Origin: Flavobacterium sangjuense
GTDB lineage: Bacteria; Bacteroidota; Bacteroidia; Flavobacteriales; Flavobacteriaceae
DNA length: 64,000 nt
NCBI RefSeq assembly: GCF_004797125.1
Contig: NZ_CP038810.1
Coordinates: forward strand, 2,108,001 to 2,172,000
Reading direction: 5' to 3'
Part shown: piece by piece, positions 35,736 to 43,363 of the stretch
How the letters are laid out: every line of letters starts with the position of its first letter
How positions within the stretch are numbered: position 1 is the first letter of the stretch
Made by a program: the position numbers and the translations under genes
Notes under the pieces: model-generated
Told to the model about the DNA's origin: nothing
The model's database searches: none
Seen by the model: only the letters and a program-made list of their open reading frames with translations

Positions 35736-35768
35736 TCAACAACATCTGGGGCAAAAAGATGTTGTTGA
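35736..35768 (-). other. 12-bp hairpin between amt and the porin gene
   Basis: TCAACAACATCT and AGATGTTGTTGA form a perfect 12-bp stem with a 9-base loop. No clean T tract follows on the minus strand, so it is a weak terminator at best. It could protect the amt mRNA end or set the amt-to-porin expression ratio. Confidence 0.7.
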
Positions 35769-35808
35769 AAATATTTTCAGTAAATAAGTGTGATTTTAAA
35801 TAATTTAT

Positions 35809-37134
35809 TTAGAGGAATTCACCGTGTTGTGTGATGTCCAGTCCTAATTCTTCTTTTTCTTCGCTTACACGTAAAGGTGTTATTTTATTAACGATAAAGA
35901 ATAAAGCATAGGAAACCACAAAGGCAAATATTGAAACTAGTACTAAAGCTTTCAATTGTGTAAAAAACAAAGTAGCATCACCATATATTAAACCTTGATT
36001 GTCACCAACAATTGCATTAACAGATTTTGAGGCAAATACACCAGTCAAAAGCATACCAACCATTCCGCCAACACCGTGACAAGCAAATACATCTAATGCA
36101 TCATCGATTTTACCTTTTGGAAATTTACTAACCACAAGGTTACTTACAATACTAGCTATAAAACCAATAGCAAGTGCAGAAGGAATTGACACAAAACCTG
36201 CAGCAGGAGTAATGGCTACCAATCCAACAACAGCACCGATACAAGCTCCCATTGCAGAAAGTTTGTGTCCCAATATTTTATCAAGGAATACCCAACCCAT
36301 TGCGGCAGCGGCAGCAGCTACAGTAGTTGTTCCAAGAGCTTGAGCAGCAAGGCTTCCAGATCCAACAGCAGAACCTGCATTGAAACCAAACCAACCGAAC
36401 CACAATAAGCCAGTTCCTAATAAAACATAAGTTATACGAGCAGGATTTGCTTTTTGCGCTTTCCTTTTTCCTAAAAACATAGCTCCTGCAAGAGCAGCCC
36501 AGCCGGCACTCATATGTACTACAGTTCCTCCGGCAAAATCTAATACTCCCCATCCAAAAAAGATTCCATCAGGATGCCAAGTCATGTGGCATAATGGAGA
36601 ATAAATAAATAATATGAATAAAACCATAAATAACATATATGCCCAGAAACGAACGCGTTCTGCAAAAGCTCCTGTTATTAACGCAGGTGTTATGATAGCA
36701 AATTTTGCTTGAAACAAAGCAAACAATATAAAAGGAATCGTTGGAGCTAATTCCCATGCTGTATTAGCACTTACTCCTTGGAAAAACAAGTTATGGGAAG
36801 GGTCTCCAATAAAACCTCCAATTGAAGGTCCAAAACACAGTCCAAATCCAACTACAACCCAAAGTACAGTTACAATTACCATAGCTATAAAGCTTTGTAG
36901 TACTGTACTAATTACATTTTTCTTACCAACCATTCCTCCATAAAAGAAACCAAGTCCTGGGGTCATTAACAACACAAGTCCTGTTGCGCAAAGCATCCAA
37001 GCAGTATCTCCAGTATCTAATTTTAGATTAACTACGTGAGCACCTAATGTTGTCCCTTCTGGAAATAAATAAATTGAAAAAACAGATAGTACTAAAATTG
37101 TAATCAGAATTACACTTAAAATAATTTTTCTCAT
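35809..37134 (-). CDS. amt: Ammonium transporter
   Basis: A 441-residue Amt/MEP/Rh channel conducting ammonium across the inner membrane. After an N-terminal signal-like segment (about 1-25) come about eleven membrane helices. Conserved elements are DTAWMLCATGLVLLMTPGL, GFFYGGMVG, the DFAGGTVVHMSAGWAAL segment with its twin-His pore residue, GWFGFNAGS, and FACHGVGGMVGMLLTG with the second pore His. The C-terminal tail ends EELGLDITQHGEFL, typical of Amt proteins whose gating is controlled by PII. No glnB/glnK gene is adjacent. Its likely partner is the downstream porin-like gene. Confidence 0.96.
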   Translation of the reverse strand: MRKIILSVILITILVLSVFSIYLFPEGTTLGAHVVNLKLDTGDTAWMLCATGLVLLMTPGLGFFYGGMVGKKNVISTVLQSFIAMVIVTVLWVVVGFGLCFGPSIGGFIGDPSHNLFFQGVSANTAWELAPTIPFILFALFQAKFAIITPALITGAFAERVRFWAYMLFMVLFILFIYSPLCHMTWHPDGIFFGWGVLDFAGGTVVHMSAGWAALAGAMFLGKRKAQKANPARITYVLLGTGLLWFGWFGFNAGSAVGSGSLAAQALGTTTVAAAAAAMGWVFLDKILGHKLSAMGACIGAVVGLVAITPAAGFVSIPSALAIGFIASIVSNLVVSKFPKGKIDDALDVFACHGVGGMVGMLLTGVFASKSVNAIVGDNQGLIYGDATLFFTQLKALVLVSIFAFVVSYALFFIVNKITPLRVSEEKEELGLDITQHGEFL

Positions 37135-37344
37135 AAATATGGTTTTTTAATGTTAATTATTTGCTAAAACTATTAATAAATTATTGTAACCCCCAAATAT
37201 TTATATATAAAAAGTTAATTTTTATTAAATTATTAAATTTAACCCTAAAAATTATAGGGTATGCATATAAAATAAAATATTTTTAGAATTTAATAACCCA
37301 CTTTTTTAAAAACCATATTTTTCTTAAATAATTAATAATAAAAA

Positions 37345-37370
37345 AGGTATCAGAAATTAATCTGATACCT
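37345..37370 (-). terminator. Intrinsic terminator after guaB
   Basis: A 10-bp stem AGGTATCAGA/TCTGATACCT with a 6-base loop is followed on the minus strand by TTTTTTATTATT. It lies 32 bases beyond the guaB stop. The rest of 37135-37344 is AT-rich sequence upstream of amt, with only a small ACCCTA/TAGGGT inverted repeat at 37242-37260. Confidence 0.85.
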
Positions 37371-37401
37371 AATACTATTTTAAGTTTTAAAATTTTAAGA
37401 G

Positions 37402-38874
37402 TTATCTCGAATAATTCGGAGCTTCTTTAGTAATGGTTACATTATGCGGATGGCTTTCACCAATGCCACTTGTGGTGATTCTAACAAAGCGTCCGGTTTC
37501 CTGTAGCGTTGGAATATCTTTTGCACCACAGTAACCCATTCCGGCACGAAGCCCGCCAACAAATTGCTGCATGCTTTCGTTTAATTCGCCTTTGTATGGA
37601 ACCCGGCCAACAATTCCTTCCGGAACTAATTTTTTGATATCGTCTTCGACATCCTGGAAATAACGGTCTTTTGAACCTTCCTGCATCGCTTCTACAGAAC
37701 CCATACCGCGATAGGATTTGAATTTTCTTCCTTCAAATATTATAGTTTCTCCCGGAGATTCTTTTGTTCCGGCTAAAAGTGAACCTAACATTACACTATC
37801 TGCACCAGCTGCAATCGCTTTTGGAATATCACCGGTATATCGAATTCCACCATCGGCAATTACAGGAACTCCGGTTCCTCTTAATGCTGCAGCAACTTCT
37901 AAAACTGCTGAGAACTGCGGGAATCCAACTCCGGCCACCACTCGTGTTGTGCAAATAGAACCAGGTCCAATTCCAACTTTCACAGCATCAGCACCATTTT
38001 GAACCAGATATAATGCTGCTTCAGGAGTAGCGATGTTGCCAACAACCACATCAAGGTTTGGAAACTTGGCTTTGACTTCTTTTAAAACAGAAACAACACC
38101 TTGCGTATGTCCGTGAGCGGTATCAATAATGACAGCATCAACTCCGGCGTTTACCAAAGCAGTTGCTCTTTCCAAAGCATCAGCAGTTACACCTAATGCA
38201 GCTGCAACTCTAAGACGACCAAATCTATCTTTGTTAGCAATTGGTTTTTGAGTCAGTTTGGTTATATCTCTAAAAGTAATTAATCCTATAAGTTTGAAGT
38301 TGTCATCAACTACAGGAAGTTTTTCTATTTTGTTTTTCTGAAGGATTCCTTCGGCTTCCTGCAAAGTTGTTCCTTCTGCAGCTGTTACCAGATTTTCAGA
38401 AGTCATTACTTCTAATATAGAACGGGAATTTATTTTTTCGAAACGCAAATCCCTGTTGGTTGCAATTCCTTTTAAGATTCCGTTTTCATCTACAACCGGA
38501 ATTCCGCCAATGCCAAATTCTTTCATAGCCATCTTAGCATCGCCAACGGTAGCTGTCAATGGTAAGGTAACCGGATCGATAATCATTCCGGCTTCAGCAC
38601 GTTTTACTTTTCTGACTTTAGCTGCCTGCTGTTCAATCGTCATGTTTTTGTGCAGTACGCCAATGCCGCCTTCCTGAGCCATAGCAATCGCCATAGAACT
38701 TTCGGTAACGGTATCCATAGCTGCAGAAACAATAGGAACATTCAAAGTAATATTTCTCGAAAACTTCGATTGAATACTAACTTCACGTGGTAAAACTTCG
38801 GAATAATTTGGGATGAGCAGTACATCGTCGTAAGTAAGACCTTCTCCAACGATTTTTGTTGTGTGTGCTTTCAT
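37402..38874 (-). CDS. guaB: Inosine-5'-monophosphate dehydrogenase
   Basis: This 490-residue enzyme oxidises IMP to XMP with NAD+, the committed step to GMP. The TIM-barrel is interrupted by two CBS domains (about residues 95-215, [20 protein letters not shown]). The active-site Cys is in [17 protein letters not shown] near residue 305. The flap is near [18 protein letters not shown], and [15 protein letters not shown] is also conserved. The start ATG at 38874 gives the standard N terminus [16 protein letters not shown]. It is monocistronic, with a -7 box and a heptamer array directly upstream. Confidence 0.98.
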   Translation of the reverse strand: MKAHTTKIVGEGLTYDDVLLIPNYSEVLPREVSIQSKFSRNITLNVPIVSAAMDTVTESSMAIAMAQEGGIGVLHKNMTIEQQAAKVRKVKRAEAGMIIDPVTLPLTATVGDAKMAMKEFGIGGIPVVDENGILKGIATNRDLRFEKINSRSILEVMTSENLVTAAEGTTLQEAEGILQKNKIEKLPVVDDNFKLIGLITFRDITKLTQKPIANKDRFGRLRVAAALGVTADALERATALVNAGVDAVIIDTAHGHTQGVVSVLKEVKAKFPNLDVVVGNIATPEAALYLVQNGADAVKVGIGPGSICTTRVVAGVGFPQFSAVLEVAAALRGTGVPVIADGGIRYTGDIPKAIAAGADSVMLGSLLAGTKESPGETIIFEGRKFKSYRGMGSVEAMQEGSKDRYFQDVEDDIKKLVPEGIVGRVPYKGELNESMQQFVGGLRAGMGYCGAKDIPTLQETGRFVRITTSGIGESHPHNVTITKEAPNYSR

Positions 38875-38904
38875 TGCAATTTGTAGTTGTAGTTAAATTG
38901 CATG

Positions 38905-38912
38905 CAAATGTA
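38905..38912 (-). promoter_or_regulatory. Candidate -7 box for guaB
   Basis: The minus strand reads TACATTTG, matching TANNTTTG, about 30 bases upstream of the guaB ATG. There is no TTG at the -33 spacing. Confidence 0.5.
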
Positions 38913-38915
38913 AGT

Positions 38916-38950
38916 AATAATTATGAATTATAAGTGATAAGTTATGAGTT
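38916..38950 (-). repeat. Heptamer array abutting the guaB promoter
   Basis: Five in-register 7-base units on the minus strand: AACTCAT, AACTTAT, CACTTAT, AATTCAT, AATTATT. The last unit is followed by ACT and then the -7 box, the same 3-base gap as at purB. A plus-strand copy TAACTCATAA at 38970-38979 forms a 10-bp inverted repeat with the outer end. Confidence 0.85.
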
Positions 38951-38984
38951 AAGGTTAGGTTAAAAAATATAACTCATAATTGAC

Positions 38985-39851
38985 TTAATGATAAGATGTA
39001 AAAATCTTTGTCGCTTCATTGTAAGCGCTTTCAAAACTCATTGGACTTGTATTGGTATTTGCTTTTTGTGTAGTGAAATAGGATAGGAGTTTCTCGGTTG
39101 GCATATTACCGGTTAAATCATCCTTTGCCATTGGGCAACCGCCAAAACCCTGAATGGCTCCATCAAAACGGACACAGCCGGCTTTGTATGCGGCATCAAC
39201 TTTTTCGTGCCATTTGTCCGGAGTTGTATGCAAGTGTGCACCAAATTCGATGTGAGGATATTTCGGAATCAGATTCGAAAACAAATAAGTAATCACATCA
39301 GGCGTTGAACTTCCAACAGTATCCGAGAGCGAAAGAATTTTAACGCCCATATTCGCCAGTTTTTCTGTCCATTCGCCAACAATCTCAACATTCCAGGGAT
39401 CACCATACGGATTTCCAAATCCCATAGATATATAAGTAACAACTTCTTTGTTGGAAGCATCCGCAATATCTAAAATTTCCTGAAGTGTTATAAGACTTTC
39501 GGCTATGGTCTTGTGTGTATTACGCATCTGAAAGTTCTCTGAAATCGAAAAGGGAAAACCTAAATATTGAATCTCCTTATGTGTTGAAGCTATTTGTGCG
39601 CCTTGTGTATTGGCGATAATAGCAAGCAGTTTGCTTTGCGTTTGTGATAAATCTAATTGGGCTAAAACTTCAGCTGTATCCTGCATTTGCGGAATCGCCT
39701 TAGGAGAAACAAAACTTCCAAAATCAATTGTATCAAAACCAACCCGAAGCAACGACTGAATGTAATCAACCTTCTTCTGAGTAGGAATAAAGTCTTTGAT
39801 CCCTTGCATGGCATCTCGTGGACATTCTATGATTTTGATTTTTTCTTTCAA
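38985..39851 (-). CDS. Hydroxymethylglutaryl-CoA lyase family enzyme
   Basis: A 288-residue member of the HMGL-like TIM-barrel family. HMG-CoA lyase splits HMG-CoA into acetyl-CoA and acetoacetate in leucine degradation. The active-site start reads ECPRDAMQG, where the family usually has GPRDGLQNE, so the catalytic Arg-Asp pair is kept. FGAHLHTTP supplies the metal-binding His-x-His, and GFGGCPMA carries the mobile-loop Cys. The only upstream start that retains ECPRD is a TTG at 39851; the frame beyond it has no ATG or GTG before an in-frame stop. That TTG lies in the last unit of an octamer array. It could act on a related substrate. Confidence 0.82.
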   Translation of the reverse strand: MKEKIKIIECPRDAMQGIKDFIPTQKKVDYIQSLLRVGFDTIDFGSFVSPKAIPQMQDTAEVLAQLDLSQTQSKLLAIIANTQGAQIASTHKEIQYLGFPFSISENFQMRNTHKTIAESLITLQEILDIADASNKEVVTYISMGFGNPYGDPWNVEIVGEWTEKLANMGVKILSLSDTVGSSTPDVITYLFSNLIPKYPHIEFGAHLHTTPDKWHEKVDAAYKAGCVRFDGAIQGFGGCPMAKDDLTGNMPTEKLLSYFTTQKANTNTSPMSFESAYNEATKIFTSYH

Positions 39852-39931
39852 GGTACTGAGGTGCTGAGGCGCTAAGGTACTAAGTTTTTTTTTAAAGAGT
39901 TGCTAAAAAATTAAGGTTCGAAGGCACTAAA
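39845..39931 (-). repeat. CYTAGNNC octamer array up to the HMG-CoA lyase start codon
   Basis: On the minus strand, four loosely conserved units at 39900-39931 (TTTAGTGC, CTTCGAAC, CTTAATTT, TTTAGCAA) are followed, after 15 bases, by strict units at 39853-39884 (CTTAGTAC, CTTAGCGC, CTCAGCAC, CTCAGTAC). A final unit, CTTGAAAG at 39845-39852, contains the TTG start codon. Confidence 0.85.
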
Positions 39932-39942
39932 GCTTTTACTTT

Positions 39943-39982
39943 CTTAGAGCCATAGCACCTTAGTGCCTCAGTTCCTTAATAT
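39943..39982 (+). repeat. CYTAGNNC octamer array through the pyrD stop codon
   Basis: On the plus strand five in-register units read CTTAGAGC, CATAGCAC, CTTAGTGC, CTCAGTTC, CTTAATAT. The pyrD TGA (39968-39970, minus strand) and its last few codons lie inside the array. It points towards the inverted array at 39845-39931, so the two could pair. Confidence 0.85.
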
Positions 39983-40984
39983 TGCTTTGTTGATATCGGA
40001 AACCAATTTTGGACCTTCATAAATAAACCCGGTATACAATTGTACTAAACTTGCCCCGGCTTCCAGTTTTTCTAAAGCATCTTCAGCAGTATGAATTCCG
40101 CCCACGCCAATGATTGGAAACGCTTTATTGCTTTTCTCTGAAAGAAAACGAATGACTTCAGTAGAGCGTTTGGTTAATGGTTTACCAGATAATCCGCCAG
40201 TTTCTGTTTTATTTTCTGATTGTAAACCTTCTCTTGAGATGGTTGTATTGGTTGCAATCACGCCTGATATTTTGGTTTCGTTTACAATATCGATAATATC
40301 CAATAATTGTTCATCAGTTAAATCAGGTGCTATTTTCAAAAGAATTGGTTTAGCCTTAGGCTTTTTATCATTTTCATTCTGTAATGTCTGCAAAAGTTTT
40401 GTCAAAGGCTCTTTCTCCTGAAGTTCGCGAAGGTTTGGTGTGTTTGGTGAACTCACATTCACCACGAAATAATCGACATAATCAAACAAAGTTTCAAAGC
40501 AAATCAGATAATCAGAAGTCGCATCTTCGTTAGCTGTGATTTTGTTTTTACCAATGTTTCCACCAATTAAAACATCTTTATTTTTTTTCAATCTCAAGAC
40601 TGCCGCATCAACGCCGCCATTATTAAAACCCATTCGGTTGATGATAGCGCTGTCTTGCTTTAAGCGAAATAAACGTTTCTTTGGATTTCCGTCCTGCGGT
40701 TTTGGAGTTAAGGTTCCGATTTCGATAAAGCCAAAACCAAAGTTGGATAATTCCTGAAAACATTTGGCATCCTTATCAAATCCGGCAGCCAAGCCTACTG
40801 GATTTTTAAATTTCAAGCCAAAAACTTCGCGTTCCAAACGAGTATCATTTACGTCATAAATTGACTTTAGAATACTGGAAACAAAAGGAATTTTGGAAAT
40901 AAATCTGATAAAACTAAAGGAAAAATAATGGACTTCTTCCGGGTCAAACCAAAATAAAATGGGACGAATAAGTAGTTTGTACAT
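39968..40984 (-). CDS. pyrD: Dihydroorotate dehydrogenase (quinone), class 2
   Basis: This 338-residue enzyme oxidises dihydroorotate to orotate with FMN, passing electrons to quinone at the membrane. The N-terminal 40 residues ([20 protein letters not shown]) form the membrane-associating helical extension of class 2. FMN/substrate motifs are [49 protein letters not shown] with the catalytic Ser, and [20 protein letters not shown]. The C terminus ends in repeat-derived sequence. It is monocistronic, with a -7 box and an octamer array upstream. Confidence 0.97.
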   Translation of the reverse strand: MYKLLIRPILFWFDPEEVHYFSFSFIRFISKIPFVSSILKSIYDVNDTRLEREVFGLKFKNPVGLAAGFDKDAKCFQELSNFGFGFIEIGTLTPKPQDGNPKKRLFRLKQDSAIINRMGFNNGGVDAAVLRLKKNKDVLIGGNIGKNKITANEDATSDYLICFETLFDYVDYFVVNVSSPNTPNLRELQEKEPLTKLLQTLQNENDKKPKAKPILLKIAPDLTDEQLLDIIDIVNETKISGVIATNTTISREGLQSENKTETGGLSGKPLTKRSTEVIRFLSEKSNKAFPIIGVGGIHTAEDALEKLEAGASLVQLYTGFIYEGPKLVSDINKAILRN

Positions 40985-41003
40985 GAGTAGTGTTGTTGTT
41001 ACG

Positions 41004-41011
41004 CAAAGATA
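41004..41011 (-). promoter_or_regulatory. Candidate -7 box for pyrD
   Basis: The minus strand reads TATCTTTG, matching TANNTTTG, 20 bases before the pyrD ATG. It directly follows an octamer array with no gap. Confidence 0.5.
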
Positions 41012-41043
41012 ATTCGGTTATTTGGTAATTCGGTTATTTGGTT
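41012..41043 (-). repeat. AACCRAAT octamer array abutting the pyrD promoter
   Basis: Four in-register 8-base units on the minus strand: AACCAAAT, AACCGAAT, TACCAAAT, AACCGAAT. Read on the plus strand it is an exact tandem duplication of a 16-base unit (AATTCGGTTATTTGGT, from 41011). The -7 box follows immediately and would itself be the next unit in register. Confidence 0.9.
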
Positions 41044-41124
41044 AAAAAAATTGTTTTCAAATAACAAGATAAACGCATAACCAAATCAACATATTTACTA
41101 TTTTAGCCAATCAATAGTTTCAAA

Positions 41125-41982
41125 ATGATTTCAGAACAACAGTTTCAAAAAGAACTCAATATAATTATACAAAATGGCATCCGCGAGGATATTGGTCCTG
41201 GCGATTACAGTTCGTTGGCCTGTATTCCGACTAATGCCAAAGGGAAAGCAAAGCTTTTGGTTAAAGATAACGGAATCATTGCCGGAGTAGCATTTGCCAA
41301 AATGGTTTTTGAAAATGTTGATCCAACTTTAGAAATTGAAACTTTTATTGAAGATGGAACAGCAGTAAAACATGGCGATATTGTTTTTCATGTTTCGGGA
41401 AGTTCGCAATCTATTTTGAAAGCGGAACGATTAGTGCTGAATTCGATGCAACGCATGTCTGCCATTGCTACCAAAACAAATCAATACGTAAAACTATTGG
41501 AAGGCACCAAAACTAAAGTGCTTGATACTCGTAAAACTACTCCCGGATTTCGTGCTTGTGAAAAATGGGCTGTCAAGATTGGTGGTGGTGAAAATCACCG
41601 TTTTGCTCTGTATGATATGGTAATGCTAAAGGACAATCACAATGATTTTGCAGGTGGAATTACAAATGCTATCAACAAAACCAAAGAATTTTTAAAGTTT
41701 AATGATCTGGATTTGCAGATTATTGTCGAAGCCAGAAACCTTGATGAAATAAAAGAAATTCTGGAAAGTGAAGGTGTTTACCGAATTTTGATTGACAATT
41801 TCAATTTTGATGATACAAGAAAAGCTGTCGAATTGATTGGCAACAAATGTTTGACAGAATCATCCGGAAATATCAATGAGAATACCATTCGTCAATATGC
41901 GGAATGTGGTGTGAATTATATTTCGTCAGGAGCATTGACGCATTCGGTTTATAATATGGATTTAAGTTTAAAAGCTTTTTAA
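41125..41982 (+). CDS. nadC: Nicotinate-nucleotide pyrophosphorylase (carboxylating)
   Basis: This 285-residue enzyme makes nicotinate mononucleotide from quinolinate and PRPP with release of CO2, in de novo NAD synthesis. Motifs: ERLVLNSMQRMSAIAT with phosphate contacts, DTRKTTPGFRACEKWAVKIG, GGENHRFALYDMVMLKDNH, and near the end SSGNINENTIRQYAECG. The length is normal. Its stop touches the next gene, yihY, with no spacing, so nadC heads a four-gene operon. No nadA or nadB gene is nearby. Confidence 0.97.
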   Translation: MISEQQFQKELNIIIQNGIREDIGPGDYSSLACIPTNAKGKAKLLVKDNGIIAGVAFAKMVFENVDPTLEIETFIEDGTAVKHGDIVFHVSGSSQSILKAERLVLNSMQRMSAIATKTNQYVKLLEGTKTKVLDTRKTTPGFRACEKWAVKIGGGENHRFALYDMVMLKDNHNDFAGGITNAINKTKEFLKFNDLDLQIIVEARNLDEIKEILESEGVYRILIDNFNFDDTRKAVELIGNKCLTESSGNINENTIRQYAECGVNYISSGALTHSVYNMDLSLKAF

Positions 41983-42933
41983 ATGTCGACTACAACAGAA
42001 AACAAATTCAGCAAGCTTCCTGTAATTAAACAGTTTGTCTTTCTTTTAGACGGCATAAAATTACCATGGCTTCATGGCATGTCGTTGTATGAGATGTTAA
42101 GTTTTTATTTCACCGGAATTTTTGAGGGTGAGATTTCTTATCGTGCTACGGCAATTGCATTTAGTTTTTTTATGGCGTTGTTTCCGTTTGCTCTTTTTAT
42201 ACTTAATCTGATTCCGTACATACCAATTGAGGGATTTCAGGAAGATTTTTTAGGCTTCGTTCAGCAAAGCGTGCCACCGACAACTTATGATGCTATTTAC
42301 AAAATCATCAATGATATTTTGCACAACAGTCATAGCGGATTACTTTCGACAGGTTTTTTGATGGCTGTTTTGTTGATGACTAATGGCGTGAATGCTGTTT
42401 TAGGAGGATTTGAGGCTTCTCATCATATTCATGTTTCTTTAAAACGAAAGTTTTTTAGACAATATGTTGTTGCTTTAGCCTTGTCAATAGTATTATCGTT
42501 TCTATTGTTAATTACCGTGGCAGCGATTGTGATTTTTGAGGTTTTTATTCAAAAAACAAAAATTCAAGATGTTTTATCAGACAACATTCCGCTTATCGAA
42601 ATGGGACGATACATTTTTGTTATTTTAATGATATTGATGGCTACCTCTATATTGTTCAGATATGGAATTAAGCATGATAAAAAAAGAGCTTTAGTTTCTA
42701 TAGGTTCGGTTGTGACAACCATTCTGATTATTATTTCTTCTTATTTCTTTGGAATTTGGGTAGTTAAATTTTCAAAGTATAATGAGCTTTATGGTTCCAT
42801 AGGAACACTGTTAGTTGTTATGTTTTACATTTGGATAAATTCAATGGTCTTGCTTTTAGGTTTTGATTTAAATGCTTCCATACATCATATTAAACGTGAA
42901 AAGCAAAAAGAAATAGATAATAAAGTACCATGA
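41983..42933 (+). CDS. YihY/BrkB family inner-membrane protein
   Basis: A 316-residue protein with six hydrophobic segments and the YihY-family core ISYRATAIAFSFFMALFPFA near residues 45-66. TNGVNAVLGGFEASHHI and the late LYGSIGTLLVVMFYIWINSM segment are also conserved. Family members were once labelled ribonuclease BN or virulence factor BrkB, but their biochemical role is unsettled; some resemble transporters. Translation is coupled to nadC (adjacent codons) and to the following gene (4-base overlap). Confidence 0.92.
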   Translation: MSTTTENKFSKLPVIKQFVFLLDGIKLPWLHGMSLYEMLSFYFTGIFEGEISYRATAIAFSFFMALFPFALFILNLIPYIPIEGFQEDFLGFVQQSVPPTTYDAIYKIINDILHNSHSGLLSTGFLMAVLLMTNGVNAVLGGFEASHHIHVSLKRKFFRQYVVALALSIVLSFLLLITVAAIVIFEVFIQKTKIQDVLSDNIPLIEMGRYIFVILMILMATSILFRYGIKHDKKRALVSIGSVVTTILIIISSYFFGIWVVKFSKYNELYGSIGTLLVVMFYIWINSMVLLLGFDLNASIHHIKREKQKEIDNKVP

Positions 42934-43352
42934 AACTAACTTTATCAATTGTAATGTTCTTGTTTTTCCAACTAAGTTTTTCGCAAACTATTTTTGGGAA
43001 ATGGAAGACTATTGACGACATAACAGGAAAAGAAAAAGGAGTTGTTGAAATCTTTGAGCACAAAGGAAAAGTTTACGGCAGGATTATCGAAATATTTGAA
43101 GCGGAAAAAAAGCATATCAAATGCGAAAAATGCGATGGCGATGAGAAAAACAAACCTGTAATGGGAATGAACATTATTAAGGGAATGACAAAAGATGGTG
43201 ATATTTATGGTGGTGGAAAGGTGTTAGACCCAAAAATTGGTAAATGGTATCACTGCAAAATTTCCCTCGATGGAAAAGATAAACTGATTGTTCGCGGTTA
43301 TATAGGAATTCCACTTTTTGGCAGATCACAGATATGGATTAGACATAAATAA
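42930..43352 (+). CDS. DUF2147 family secreted protein
   Basis: A 140-residue protein with a signal peptide (about 1-18, ending LSFSQT) and a compact DUF2147 beta-barrel: IFGKWKTIDDITGKEKGVVE, VYGRIIEIFE, then a CEKCDGDEK segment with two cysteines, and a final IGIPLFGRSQIWIRH. This lipocalin-like family is widespread in Bacteroidota and Proteobacteria and occurs in the periplasm or outer membrane. Its ligand is unknown. It overlaps yihY by 4 bases and lies 11 bases before priA. Confidence 0.9.
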   Translation: MKLTLSIVMFLFFQLSFSQTIFGKWKTIDDITGKEKGVVEIFEHKGKVYGRIIEIFEAEKKHIKCEKCDGDEKNKPVMGMNIIKGMTKDGDIYGGGKVLDPKIGKWYHCKISLDGKDKLIVRGYIGIPLFGRSQIWIRHK

Positions 43353-43363
43353 CTACATTTAAA

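Noticed and set aside
37242..37260. ACCCTA/TAGGGT inverted repeat upstream of amt as a nitrogen-regulator site
   Set aside because: Only a 6-bp match in AT-rich DNA about 110 bases from the start codon, with no known consensus to compare with.
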